64,000 nucleotides of DNA from Ramlibacter henchirensis (GTDB lineage Bacteria; Pseudomonadota; Gammaproteobacteria; Burkholderiales; Burkholderiaceae_C), in assembly GCF_004682015.1 (NCBI RefSeq), contig NZ_SMLM01000001.1, positions 1,054,001 to 1,118,000 on the forward strand, written 5' to 3'. Made by a program: the position numbers and the translations under genes. Under the pieces are notes generated by a model. It made no database searches. It worked only from the letters and a program-made list of their open reading frames with translations, and had not been told where the DNA came from. Below, in pieces: positions 9,201 through 18,237 of the stretch. Numbering within the stretch: the first letter of the stretch is position 1; each line of letters starts with the position of its first letter.

Positions 9201-9419
9201 GGGCGAGCCGTTCATCTCCTGTTCGATGACGGAGATGACGCTTTCCTCCAGCGTGCGCGCCGACGCACCGGGGTAGGTGGCCGACACCACGATGGCGGGC
9301 GGCGCCACGGGCGGGTATTGCGAGATCGGCAGCTGGCGGATCGCGACCGCGCCGAGCACGATCACGAACAGCGCGATGACCCAGGCGAAGATGGGCCGGT
9401 CGATGAAGAACTTGGCCAT
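6249..9419 (-). CDS. RND multidrug efflux pump, HAE1 family (AcrB/MexB type)
   Basis: A 1056-residue inner-membrane proton-drug antiporter, full length for the HAE1 family (about 1040-1060). The N-terminus MAKFFIDRPIFAWVIALFVI is the classic first membrane helix. The proton-relay aspartates lie in GIVVDDAIVVVEN near residue 407 and the partner lysine in GLSAKNAIL near residue 945. The two periplasmic pore domains and twelve membrane helices are in the usual order. With the fusion protein and channel on either side it forms a complete AcrAB-TolC-type tripartite machine exporting hydrophobic drugs or solvents. The gap to the upstream fusion protein gene is 13 bases. No TetR or MarR regulator is adjacent. 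Confidence 0.97.
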   Translation of the reverse strand: MAKFFIDRPIFAWVIALFVIVLGAVAIRQLPISQYPPVAPPAIVVSATYPGASARTLEESVISVIEQEMNGSPGLIYMESVAQANGLGQITITFEPGTDADLAQVDVQNRLSRAAPRLPAAVTQQGVRVEKSRSNFLLFAILSSDDPNWTPVDLGDYASRNVLPEIQRIPGVGQAQLFGTEAAMRVWIDPEKLVGYNLSATEVNAAIRAQNAQVSSGTIGDLPNVSGQGVAATVVVGGQLGSVDQFKNIVLRANTDGSTVRLKDVARVELNAQTFATSARLNGKPSTGIGVQLSPTGNALATADAVRKRMGELAPYFPAGMKWDIPYDSSRFVRISISQVVETLLEAVALVFLVMFLFLQNWRYTIIPTLVVPVALLGTFATLLALGFSINVLTMFGMVLVIGIVVDDAIVVVENVERIMSEEGLPPRAATRKAMGQIQGAIIGVTVVLISVFVPLAFFAGSTGNIYRQFSAVMVSSIAFSAFMALSLTPALCATLLKPVEKGHHVEKRGFFGWFNRSFKRTAHGYEGVVARMLRRAPWYLILYGAIGGVAALLYNRLPTSFLPQEDQGYIIVNVQLPPGATQERTRSVMEQVEGFILKQPEVQSMVGVLGFSFSGQGQNAALAFVTLKPWDERGAEGSSAQAVAGRAFGALSSIRDAFIFPLSPPPIPELGTASGFNFRLQDRGGNGREALIAARNQLLGMASQSKVLTQVRPDGLEDAPQLQLDIDRDKAQALGVGFDAINSVLSTALGSAYINDFPNRGRLQRVIVQADAPARMQPEDLLRLNAVGNQGRPVPLSAFASTRWVTGAMQTVRYNGYPAMRISGAAAPGFSSGAAMAEMEQLAAKLPPGFAFEWTGQSREEKLAGAQALILYGFAILAVFLCLAALYESWSIPLAVILVVPLGVIGVLLASFLRGYANDVYFQVGLITIIGLSAKNAILIIEFAKDLQAQGKSVIESALAAAHLRFRPIIMTSMAFGLGVLPLAIATGAGSASQRAIGTGVLGGMLTGTGLAVFFVPVFFVVVRGIFRGSERQRKLHAHEFGPELPRGATVGDQV

Positions 9420-9432
9420 CGAGGCGCCCTCC

Positions 9433-10638
9433 CTACGTGCGCGGCGCGGAGGCGGCCTGGGCGGCAGGCGCGCCCGCGGCCGGTTTGCCGTTGTTCCACG
9501 GCACCGTCTTGACCGCAGTGCCCGGCGGCATCATCTGCAGCTTCTGGAAGCCGTCGACGACCACCTGCTCGCCCGCCTTGAGGCCGTCGACCACCACCCA
9601 GTGGCCGTTCTGGCTGCCGTTGATCCTGATCTGCCGCGGCGCGGTCTTGCCGTCGCCGCCCACCACCAGCACGCTGTCGCCCTGCTGGGTGCGCGTGACG
9701 GCCTGCTGCGGCAGCAGGATGGCGTTGGTCGCCTTGGCCTGCTCGACCAGCACGCGCACGTACATGCCGGGCAGCAGCATGCCGTTCGGGTTGGGCACCT
9801 CGGCGCGCAGCGCCACCTGGCCGCTGGTGGGATCGACCTGCAGGTCCGAGAACAGCAGCCGGCCCGGTTGCGGGTAGACGCTGTTGTCCTCCAGCAGCAC
9901 CTTGACCTGCGTGCCGTCGCCGGAGCGCTTCAGGCGCCCCTCTTCCATCGCTCGGCGCAGCGTGAGCACCTCGCTGGCGGACTGGGTGATGTTCACGTAC
10001 AGCGGATGGATCACCTGGATGGTCGCGAGCGGCGTGGGCTCGCCCTGGCCGACCAGCGCGCCTTCGGTGACGAGCGAGCGTCCGATGCGGCCGGAGATGG
10101 GCGCGGTCACCGACGCGTAGTTCAGGTTGATCTGGGCCGTGCGCACGGCGGCCTCGCCGGCGGCCACCTCGGCTTCGGCCGCCTTTTGCGAAGCGACCGC
10201 GTTCGCGTATTCCTGCTTGCTGATCGCATTGGCTTCCACCAGCGGCCGGTAGCGCTCGGCCAGGCTCCTGGCCTGGGTGAGGTTGGCCTGGGCGCGGGCC
10301 AGCGTGGCCTGCGCGCTGGCGGCGGCGGCCTGGTAGGGCGCGGAATCGATGCGGAACAGCGGCTGGCCGGCCTTCACGTCGCTGCCTTCGCGGAACAGGC
10401 GTTCCTGCACGATGCCCGCGGCCCGGGCGCGCACCTGCGCGACCCGCGAGGCTTCGAGCCGGCCCGGCAATTCGGTGACGAGGCCGACGTCCTGCGGCTG
10501 CACCGTGACCACGCCGACTTCGGGCGCGGGCATGCCGCCGCCGGGCGGCCCGGCCTGCGTCTGCCCGGACTTGCCGCACGCGGCCGCGAGGAGCGCAAGG
10601 GAGAGGAGCGAGGTGCGGATCAGCAGCTGCGATGCCAT
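9433..10638 (-). CDS. RND efflux periplasmic adaptor (membrane fusion protein, AcrA/MexA type)
   Basis: A 401-residue lipoprotein adaptor. After a short signal with lipobox LAAAC (near residue 20) come the HlyD/AcrA features: a beta-barrel/lipoyl half with ARAAGIVQERLFREGSDVKAGQ, a helical hairpin (residues about 95-175, Ala/Gln-rich), the second lipoyl half TAPISGRIGRS, and a membrane-proximal domain. It links the inner-membrane pump to the outer channel. I start at the ATG at 10638 since the signal peptide begins there; an ATG 48 bases upstream would add unneeded residues. It is the first gene of the operon, with a candidate promoter just upstream. A Pro/Ala-rich C-terminal tail is typical. 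Confidence 0.95.
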   Translation of the reverse strand: MASQLLIRTSLLSLALLAAACGKSGQTQAGPPGGGMPAPEVGVVTVQPQDVGLVTELPGRLEASRVAQVRARAAGIVQERLFREGSDVKAGQPLFRIDSAPYQAAAASAQATLARAQANLTQARSLAERYRPLVEANAISKQEYANAVASQKAAEAEVAAGEAAVRTAQINLNYASVTAPISGRIGRSLVTEGALVGQGEPTPLATIQVIHPLYVNITQSASEVLTLRRAMEEGRLKRSGDGTQVKVLLEDNSVYPQPGRLLFSDLQVDPTSGQVALRAEVPNPNGMLLPGMYVRVLVEQAKATNAILLPQQAVTRTQQGDSVLVVGGDGKTAPRQIRINGSQNGHWVVVDGLKAGEQVVVDGFQKLQMMPPGTAVKTVPWNNGKPAAGAPAAQAASAPRT

Positions 10639-10669
10639 GGGGGCGCCGTTGAGGTGGGCAAAACGGGCC

Positions 10670-10698
10670 AGTATAAGGACCGACACTGACGCGCGAAT
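10670..10698 (-). promoter_or_regulatory. Candidate sigma-70 promoter of the RND efflux operon
   Basis: On the minus strand TATACT (10675-10670) is a near-consensus -10 box, 25-30 bases upstream of the adaptor ATG. The -35 region 17 bases further (ATTCGC, 10698-10693) is weak. The low AT content of the surroundings makes the -10 stand out. Assigned by pattern only. Confidence 0.4.
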
Positions 10699-10821
10699 TA
10701 AGCGGGGCCATGCGCTCCGGAGGCGTGCGGCAAGGGCTGCAGCTGCGAAAGCATCAAGCGATTCCTACAGCGCCGCATGCGCATGCGCCGCACAATCAAC
10801 GTGCATGAGGGCGGCGCGCGC

Positions 10822-11199
10822 ATGAGGATCCTGCTGATCGAAGACAACGCCATTGCGCGCGAGCTGCTGACGCAGTGGTTCTCGCTGGTGCCCGGCGCCG
10901 AAGTGGTGCATGTCGCCACCACTTCCGCGGCCGCGGCCGAATGGCTTTCCAGCCACCAGGACGGCTGGGACTTGGCCGTGATCGACCTGTTCCTGGCCGA
11001 CGGCCATGGCTTCGACGTGCTTCGTCATTGCCGCGGCCGCGCGCCCCACCAGCGCGCCGTGCTGCTGACCAACTACACCCGCGACCCGGTGCGCGAGAGC
11101 GCGCGCCGTGCCGGCGCCGACGCGGTGTTCGACAAGGGCACCGAAATGAAGAGCTTCATCGCCTGGTGCCGCGACCCGCACACGGCGCTGGCCGGGTGA
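10822..11199 (+). CDS. Single-domain response regulator (receiver only)
   Basis: A 125-residue CheY-like receiver with no output domain. The acidic pair is in LLIEDN (residues 7-8), the phosphoacceptor Asp is D55 in AVIDLFLADGHG, the conserved Thr is in LLTNYT and the Lys in FDKGTE. Such stand-alone receivers pass phosphate or act by protein contact. It is divergent from the RND operon and not next to a kinase gene; the nearest kinases are 9 kb away, so its partner is unknown. I use the ATG at 10822 because receiver domains begin at the MRILLIEDN strand; an upstream in-frame ATG at 10777 would add a basic 15-residue tail. Confidence 0.9.
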   Translation: MRILLIEDNAIARELLTQWFSLVPGAEVVHVATTSAAAAEWLSSHQDGWDLAVIDLFLADGHGFDVLRHCRGRAPHQRAVLLTNYTRDPVRESARRAGADAVFDKGTEMKSFIAWCRDPHTALAG

Positions 11200-11215
11200 G
11201 GCAAGCGGCCGGCGT

Positions 11216-11314
11216 TCAGAACACGCCGAGCAGCAGGAGCAGCAGCAGGGTCAGGACGATGGACACGGCGATGGAGCCGAGCCAGCCGAGTTTGTTGGAG
11301 AAGAAAAAGAACAT
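11216..11314 (-). CDS. 32-residue single-span membrane peptide
   Basis: A very short reading frame: MFFFFSNKLGWLGSIAVSIV followed by a Leu-rich run and ending GVF. About 20 of the 32 residues are strongly hydrophobic, enough for one membrane span, with a short Lys-containing polar face near the N-terminus. Nearly every codon is GC-ending, as in neighbouring genes, and the stop follows directly after the span. No good Shine-Dalgarno site is seen. I believe similar mini-proteins occur in related Comamonadaceae, but cannot check that here. Function unknown. It lies convergent to the receiver gene with a 16-bp gap. Confidence 0.55.
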   Translation of the reverse strand: MFFFFSNKLGWLGSIAVSIVLTLLLLLLLGVF

Positions 11315-11437
11315 GGCGGCACTTTGCCGTTTACGGCGGTACCCGCGGGTAGGGGCGCGCGGTTGCCCCATGTAGCCGTGCGCCGACAGGTTCTCGCCAC
11401 ACGGCCGGCAAGTGCGCCAGCCGCAGCCGGATCGCCG

Positions 11438-11665
11438 CTACGGCCCGCCCCGCTCGCGGATCGCATCGCACAGGGCGTGGAAGCTCTGCGCCACGCCGAT
11501 GCGGCTCTTCTCGGCGGCTTCCATCTCGGGATAGGGCAACGGTCCCTGCTTCTGGAAGTAGCGGTCGAGCGCATCCTCCAGCACCTTCGCGTGCGGATCG
11601 AATTCGGCGCGCGCCTCCAGCCAGGCTTCAAGCGCCTTGCGGATGCGTTCGTCGGCGGGGTTCAT
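11438..11665 (-). CDS. Small hypothetical acidic helical protein
   Basis: A 75-residue soluble protein with amphipathic helical pattern (IRKALEAWLEARAEFDPHAKVLEDALDRYF). It has no signal or metal motif. I start at the ATG at 11665 (MNPADERIRK); upstream in-frame ATGs at 11698 and 11740 would add a Pro/Ser/Lys-rich leader and cannot be excluded, since no start has a clear ribosome binding site. Family not recognised. It is in the same orientation as the 86-residue protein and ABC genes upstream, separated from the former by 99 bases. Confidence 0.5.
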   Translation of the reverse strand: MNPADERIRKALEAWLEARAEFDPHAKVLEDALDRYFQKQGPLPYPEMEAAEKSRIGVAQSFHALCDAIRERGGP

Positions 11666-11764
11666 GCGGCTGGGACTGCGGTGCTGGGGAGTGGGCATTT
11701 TAGGCCCATCCGTTTTGCGCTCCATGCGAATCCACTGCACGTCTCGCGCGGGCGTCGAGGCGGC

Positions 11765-12025
11765 CTAGCCGGTGCCCCCGGCCCCGCTGGATCCGGTCTC
11801 GCGCGACAGCGTGGTGGGGTGGCGCTGGTCGAAGAAGCCCTGGTGAAGGTGGCGCACGAACCGGCTGGTCCAGCCTTCCAGCGGATAGAAAGCGGCGCCG
11901 GACGGAGCCATCACGCGAACCATCCGGCTGGGAAGCACCGTCGCCTCGAAGCCGCGCGGATCGCGGCCGTGCAGGCGGACCAGGTTGTGAAGAAGGCGGG
12001 TTTCGGATGACGCGGGCTTGACCAT
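11765..12025 (-). CDS. Small hypothetical protein
   Basis: An 86-residue soluble protein (MVKPASSETRLLHNLVRLHG...) whose middle reads like a small beta-sheet (FEATVLPSRMVRVMAPSGAAFYPLEGWTS kept as landmarks PSRMVRVMAP and YPLEGW). The tail is Gly/Ser-rich. I picked the ATG at 12025, where the conserved-looking part starts; an ATG at 12070 would overlap the ABC transporter stop. It follows mdlB by 41 bases on the same strand and could be carried on that transcript. Family unknown. Confidence 0.5.
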   Translation of the reverse strand: MVKPASSETRLLHNLVRLHGRDPRGFEATVLPSRMVRVMAPSGAAFYPLEGWTSRFVRHLHQGFFDQRHPTTLSRETGSSGAGGTG

Positions 12026-12066
12026 CGATTCCCCCGCCGGGCCAGCCGTGCGGGAGCCGGGTTGTA

Positions 12067-13902
12067 TCACGCGGCTTGATCCGGCTCCTGCGGGGAATCC
12101 CCGTCGTCCTGCAGCTGCTGAAGCAGGTAGAGCCGCTGGTAGATGCCGCCCTGCAGCCCCATCAAATGCTCGTGCGTGCCGCGTTCCGCGATGCGCCCGT
12201 GGTTCAGCACGATGATGCAGTCGGCGTCGCGCACGGTGGACAGGCGGTGCGCGATCGCCACGATCGTCACTTGCCCGCGCAGGTCGGCCAGCGCGCGCTG
12301 CACCACCTGCTCGGTCTCCGAGTCGATGTGCGACGTGGCCTCGTCCAGGAACAGGATCCGCGGCCGCCCGGCCAGCGCCCGCGCGATCGCCAGGAGCTGT
12401 TTCTGGCCCACCGAGAGCCGCGCGCCGCCTTCGCCCAGGGGCGTGTCGTAGCCGTGCTCCAGCCCTGCGATGAAGTCGTGCAGGTGCGCGGCCCGCGCCG
12501 CTTCGACGATCTGTTCCTCACCGAGTTCGCGGCCCATGGCGATGTTCTCGCGCGCGGTGGCCGCCAGCAGGAACGGGTCCTGCGGCACCAGGCCGATTCG
12601 GTCGCGGAAATGGTCCTCGCCGATGGCTTCGATCGGCGTGCCGTCGATGCGGATCGCCCCCGCGGCTGCCGGGTAGAAGCGCAGCAGCAGCGACAGCAGC
12701 GTCGTCTTGCCGCTGCCCGTGTGGCCGACGATGCCGTAGAAGCTTCCCGCCGGGATGCGCAGGTCCAGCCCGTGCAGCACCGGATGCCCGGGCTGGTAGG
12801 CGAAGTCCAGGCCCTCGATGCGCACCTCGCCTTCGCCGATGTGCGCCGGACCCGCCGGACGCGGCGCTTCTGCTTCCTTCAGCAGCGCGTGCACGCGCGC
12901 CGCGCCGACGAGCGCCTGCTGCAGCTGCGCGAACTGCATGGTGATCTGGATCAGCGGCTCGACGACACGCGACATGTAGTTGACGAAGGCGTAGAGGATG
13001 CCGACCTCGAGCGGTCCCATCGCGCCGCCCTGGCTGCGCAGGCCGAACACCCAGATCAGCACGGCCAGCAGCGTGACGTTCAACAGGTCGAGCACGGGCC
13101 GCAGCAGCCAGGCGTTGGCCTTGAGCTCCACCTGGCGCGACGCGTAGTGCGACTCGTTGAGCGAGGCGAAGCGCTGCCGGAAACGTTCGGTGGCATTGCT
13201 CGCCTGCAGCACCGGCATGCCCGAGATCGATTCGGCCATCTGGGCGTTGAGTTCGCTGCGCAGCTCGCGCGTGCGCGCGACGGCCGGGCCCGAGAGGCGC
13301 TGGTAGAGCGTGACGATGATCCCCACCGCGGGCGCGGTGGTCGCGACGATCAGCATCAACCGCCAGTCGAGCCATAGCATGGCGATGGCCGCGCCCGCGA
13401 GCACGATGAGGCTGTCGAGCACGACGAACAGCACCTGCACGTAGAGCGTCTTGACGGCTTCCGTGTCGTTGGTAACGCGGCTGACCAGCTGGCCGGTGAT
13501 GGCGCGGTCGAAGAACGTCATCGGCAGCCGCAGCACGTGGCCGTAGACCTGCTCGCGCACGCGTTGCACCGAGCGCATCGCCACCCCGGCCAGTCGCACC
13601 ATCTGGCCATAGCGCAGCAGGCTGGCGCCCCAGCCGGCGACCAGCGCGCCCAGCAGCAGGGCGCCGATCTCGACCCAGCGCGCCTGGCGCGGCACGAGGT
13701 AGTGGTCGATCAGGAACTTGCCCGCCAGCGGTCCGAGCGCTTCCAGGCCGGCCGCCAGCAGCAGCCAGCCGATGGCGTGGACGAGATGGCGGCGTTCGGG
13801 CGCCGCGGCCTTGAGCAGCAGCGCCGCGGCGTCGCCCACCAGGGCGCGGCGGCGAGGCGGGGCGGCCGTGTCCGCGGTGGAGGTGAGGGCGTCAGCTGGC
13901 AT
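12067..13902 (-). CDS. mdlB: ABC exporter half-transporter, MdlB/SmdB type
   Basis: A 611-residue half-transporter with six membrane helices (residues about 30-330) followed by a nucleotide-binding domain. Walker A is GHTGSGKTT, the signature motif is LSVGQKQ rather than LSGGQ, and Walker B is ILFLDEATSHIDSETE. The LSVGQKQ form and order are characteristic of the MdlB member of the MdlAB (SmdAB) heterodimeric exporter, implicated elsewhere in multidrug export. It overlaps the preceding mdlA-type gene by 11 bases (13892-13902), which argues that the two half-transporters are made together and form one heterodimer. The ATG at 13902 gives the normal N-terminus; the longer frame to 13974 reads inside mdlA. 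Confidence 0.88.
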   Translation of the reverse strand: MPADALTSTADTAAPPRRRALVGDAAALLLKAAAPERRHLVHAIGWLLLAAGLEALGPLAGKFLIDHYLVPRQARWVEIGALLLGALVAGWGASLLRYGQMVRLAGVAMRSVQRVREQVYGHVLRLPMTFFDRAITGQLVSRVTNDTEAVKTLYVQVLFVVLDSLIVLAGAAIAMLWLDWRLMLIVATTAPAVGIIVTLYQRLSGPAVARTRELRSELNAQMAESISGMPVLQASNATERFRQRFASLNESHYASRQVELKANAWLLRPVLDLLNVTLLAVLIWVFGLRSQGGAMGPLEVGILYAFVNYMSRVVEPLIQITMQFAQLQQALVGAARVHALLKEAEAPRPAGPAHIGEGEVRIEGLDFAYQPGHPVLHGLDLRIPAGSFYGIVGHTGSGKTTLLSLLLRFYPAAAGAIRIDGTPIEAIGEDHFRDRIGLVPQDPFLLAATARENIAMGRELGEEQIVEAARAAHLHDFIAGLEHGYDTPLGEGGARLSVGQKQLLAIARALAGRPRILFLDEATSHIDSETEQVVQRALADLRGQVTIVAIAHRLSTVRDADCIIVLNHGRIAERGTHEHLMGLQGGIYQRLYLLQQLQDDGDSPQEPDQAA

Positions 13903-15634
13903 CGAGGCTCGCCTGCAGTTGCTGGTAGCGCCACTGCCGCGCATACCAGCCGTCGTGGTCCAGCAGTTGCGCATGCGGACCGTGCTCGATCACGTGGCCG
14001 TCGCGCAGCACGATCGTGTGGTCGGCGTCCGCGACGGCGCTCAGCCGGTGGCTGGCGATCACCACCGTGCGGCCCACGCGCGCCTGCCGCAGGTGGGCCA
14101 GGATGCGCGCCTCGGTCTCGGTGTCCACCGCCGACAGGGCGTCGTCCAGCAGCAGCATCGGCGCGTCGGCCAGCAGGGCGCGGGCGATCGCGACGCGCTG
14201 GCGCTGTCCGCCGGAGAGCGTGACGCCGCGCTCGCCAACGGGCGTTTCGTAGCCGCGCGGAAGGCGGACGATGTCGTCGTGCACGGCGGCCAGGCGGGCG
14301 ACATGCTCGATCTCCTCGCGGGTCGCTTGCGGCCGCGCCAGCGCGATGTTCTCGGCCACGCTGGCGGAGAACAGGAAGGCTTCCTGCGGCACCCACGCGA
14401 TCGCCGATCGCAGCGCACCCAGCGTGTAGGCCTGCAGGTCATTGCCGTTCCACTGCAGCGAACCGGTGTCCGGCGCGTGATGACGCAGCAGCAGCCGCAG
14501 CAGGGTGGTCTTGCCGGCGCCCGTCGCACCGACGAGGCCCAGCGTGCGGCCGGGGTCCAGCCGAAGCGAGACGCCGTCGAGGGCATTGCGCGGGCTGCCC
14601 GGATAGCGGAACCGCACATCCCGCAGTTCGAGCGGGCCGGGTTCGACGCGCTCGATCGTGCCGTGGTCGTCCACCGTGAGCGGCGCATCCAGCACCGGAT
14701 GCAGGCGCCCCCAGGCGGCCTTGCCGCGCTCCAGCAGCGACAGCACCCAGCCGGCCGCGAACATCGGCCAGATCAGCTGGCCCAGGTACAGGCTGAAGCT
14801 GGTGAGCTGGCCGAGGCTCAGCTCCTGCTGCCACACCAGCCAGCCGCCGGCACCGAGCGTCAGCACCGTGGCCGCGCCGAGCGACAGACCCACCGCCGGT
14901 TCGTACGCGGCCTCCCAGCGCTGCGATTGGTAGCTGGCCTGCGCCGCACCGGCCGCGAGCGCCGAGAACTGCGCCTCGCTGCGCGCCTGCAAGCCGAGCG
15001 CGCGCACGGTGCGCACGCCGGCCAGCGTCTCCTGCACATGGTCATTCAGCGCGCCGAACCGGTCCAGCGCCAGCTTCGAGGCGTCGTGCACGTGGCGCGA
15101 GATCCACCAGAACGCCAGCGCCATGAGCGGAAAAGGGAGCAGGGCGATCGCGGCCAATCGGCCATCCACTCCCAAGGCCATCACGCCCACCACCAGCACC
15201 AGCGTGAGCGTGCCGTCGAAGCCGGCCAGGATCGCCTCGCCGGCGGCCATCTCGACCGCATCGATGTCGTTGGTGGCCAGCGCCATCAGGTTGCCGGTGC
15301 GGCGGTCCTGGTAGAAGGCCGGGCCCTGGTGCGAGAGGCGCGAGTAGAGCCGCTGGCGCAGCTCGACGCCGAGGCGGTAGGCCGCCGCGTAGAGCTGCAG
15401 CCGCCAGCCCACCCGCAGCAGGTAGACCAGCAGCCCGGCGCCGACCAGCCACAGCAGTTGCTCGCGCAATTGCGGCTGCGTCAGGCGGTCGGCGACGAGC
15501 TCGTCGACCACGTGTCCGATCTGCCGCGGGATCCACACGATCAGCAGCGCGATGCCGGTGAGCATCACCCCGGACATCGAATAGGCGACCCAGTGGCGGC
15601 GCAGGAACTGGCCGATCAGGCGGTACAGGGACAT
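13892..15634 (-). CDS. mdlA: ABC exporter half-transporter, MdlA/SmdA type
   Basis: A 580-residue half-transporter: six membrane helices (residues about 10-310) then an ATP-binding domain with Walker A GATGAGKTT, canonical signature LSGGQRQ and Walker B MLLLDDALSAVDTETE. The DD in Walker B instead of DE is a feature of MdlA-type subunits and suggests that one of the two ATP sites in the heterodimer is degenerate. It pairs with the overlapping mdlB-type gene. It starts at the ATG at 15634, where the first membrane helix begins; no Shine-Dalgarno sequence is evident. The exported substrate is unknown. Confidence 0.88.
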   Translation of the reverse strand: MSLYRLIGQFLRRHWVAYSMSGVMLTGIALLIVWIPRQIGHVVDELVADRLTQPQLREQLLWLVGAGLLVYLLRVGWRLQLYAAAYRLGVELRQRLYSRLSHQGPAFYQDRRTGNLMALATNDIDAVEMAAGEAILAGFDGTLTLVLVVGVMALGVDGRLAAIALLPFPLMALAFWWISRHVHDASKLALDRFGALNDHVQETLAGVRTVRALGLQARSEAQFSALAAGAAQASYQSQRWEAAYEPAVGLSLGAATVLTLGAGGWLVWQQELSLGQLTSFSLYLGQLIWPMFAAGWVLSLLERGKAAWGRLHPVLDAPLTVDDHGTIERVEPGPLELRDVRFRYPGSPRNALDGVSLRLDPGRTLGLVGATGAGKTTLLRLLLRHHAPDTGSLQWNGNDLQAYTLGALRSAIAWVPQEAFLFSASVAENIALARPQATREEIEHVARLAAVHDDIVRLPRGYETPVGERGVTLSGGQRQRVAIARALLADAPMLLLDDALSAVDTETEARILAHLRQARVGRTVVIASHRLSAVADADHTIVLRDGHVIEHGPHAQLLDHDGWYARQWRYQQLQASLDAS

Positions 15635-15806
15635 GGAGGAGGAGGGCGCCGCGCCGCGCGGGAGCGGCGGGCGGAAGCGGGGATTCTAGGCAGGCGGGTA
15701 TGGGCGTGCCCGCGTGCGGATTTGCCGGTTTGCTTGAGCCGGGCGCCGCGTGGCAGGTGGTCGCGGGAATGACGGCGCGGTTGGTTCCTGGCGTCTCAGC
15801 GCCGCA

Positions 15807-16262
15807 TCAACCCCGCGCATCCATCAGCAACTGCGTCTGCGTGACTACCGCGCACAGCTTCCCCGCCTCGTTGGTGATCGAGGTCTGCCAGACCATGGTC
15901 GTCCGCCCCCGATGCAGCGGCACGCACTCGCCGCGCACGGTCGTGCCCACCCTGGCGCCGGCCGTGAACTTGGTGCTCGAGTCCGTCGTGGTGGTCATCT
16001 TCCCCTGCGGCATGTTGACGACGGTGCCGACGGCGCCGAGCGTGTCGGCGAAGGCCATGTAGGCGCCGCCGTGCAGGATGCCGCCGCTGGTGCACAGGTC
16101 GGGGCGCACCAGCATCTGGCCGACGATGCGATCGGGCGAGGCCTCGAGCAGCTTCACGCCCATGGTGCCGGGGAACAGCGGCTCGAGCACGGCCTGGATG
16201 CGGGCGCTGTCGAGGGCGGGCGGGCGCGCGGACTGCGCGCTGGTGTCGGGATCTTGGGGCAT
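15807..16262 (-). CDS. PaaI-family hotdog thioesterase
   Basis: A 151-residue hotdog-fold acyl-CoA thioesterase. The catalytic region is SGGILHGGAYMAFADTLGAVG (landmarks LHGG and the Asp of ADTLG, about residues 64-75), followed by the strand DSSTKFTAGARVG and the late strand GRTTMVWQTSITNEAGKLCA. Enzymes of this group hydrolyse aryl- or medium-chain acyl-CoAs. Its ATG lies 2 bases after the dehydratase stop, so the two genes form an operon. Whether it clears CoA esters in the same pathway is inference. Confidence 0.88.
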   Translation of the reverse strand: MPQDPDTSAQSARPPALDSARIQAVLEPLFPGTMGVKLLEASPDRIVGQMLVRPDLCTSGGILHGGAYMAFADTLGAVGTVVNMPQGKMTTTTDSSTKFTAGARVGTTVRGECVPLHRGRTTMVWQTSITNEAGKLCAVVTQTQLLMDARG

Positions 16263-16264
16263 GG

Positions 16265-18006
<1,742 letters not shown>

Positions 18007-18010
<4 letters not shown>

Positions 18011-18087
18011 GCGGCCTTGCGGACGTCGGGCACGAAGCCCTTCTCCTCGTCTTGGGCGAGCTGGGCGGGACTAAGGACAGAGGGCAT
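18007..18087 (-). CDS. 26-codon upstream frame coupled to the dehydratase
   Basis: A short frame (MPSVLSPAQLAQDEEKGFVP, then DVRKAA) with its own good Shine-Dalgarno sequence, AGGAG about nine bases upstream. Its TGA overlaps the dehydratase ATG as ATGA. The dehydratase itself has no separate ribosome site outside this frame, so ribosomes probably reach it by termination-reinitiation. The opening resembles the first residues of phytanoyl-CoA-dioxygenase-like proteins (LSPAQLAQFxxxGFV), so it may be the remnant of a lost gene; this likeness is from memory and short. Confidence 0.45.
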
Positions 18088-18219
18088 CGGGAAGAACTCC
18101 TGGGGTCGGCCGCGACGACTGTAGGCAGCGGCCCGCCGAGCCGCAATGGGGCGCGCCCTGCGAACGAAAGCTCGCGGCCGGCAGGGTCGGCCCCGATGGC
18201 TCGGCGGGTGGGCCGCCGC

Positions 18220-18236
18220 TAATATTGAATGTATTA
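18220..18236. promoter_or_regulatory. TAATA-N7-TATTA inverted repeat before the aminotransferase
   Basis: An AT-rich island in a very GC-rich setting: TAATA, seven bases, then TATTA, a perfect 5-bp inverted repeat ending one base before the aminotransferase ATG (18238). TAATAT within it (18220-18225) is also a near-perfect -10 box, which would make the mRNA leaderless or nearly so. It lies in the divergent gap shared with the dehydratase operon and may be an operator for both. Confidence 0.4.
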
Positions 18237-18237
18237 A

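Noticed and set aside
6300..9512. A 1070-codon plus-strand open frame
   Set aside because: It is antisense to the RND pump gene. Its composition (Arg, His, Gln, Glu, Ala only) is that of a GC-rich shadow.
10774..10787. 14-bp palindrome CGCATGCGCATGCG
   Set aside because: Simple alternating GC/AT repeats of this kind are expected by chance in a GC-rich genome and no function is indicated.
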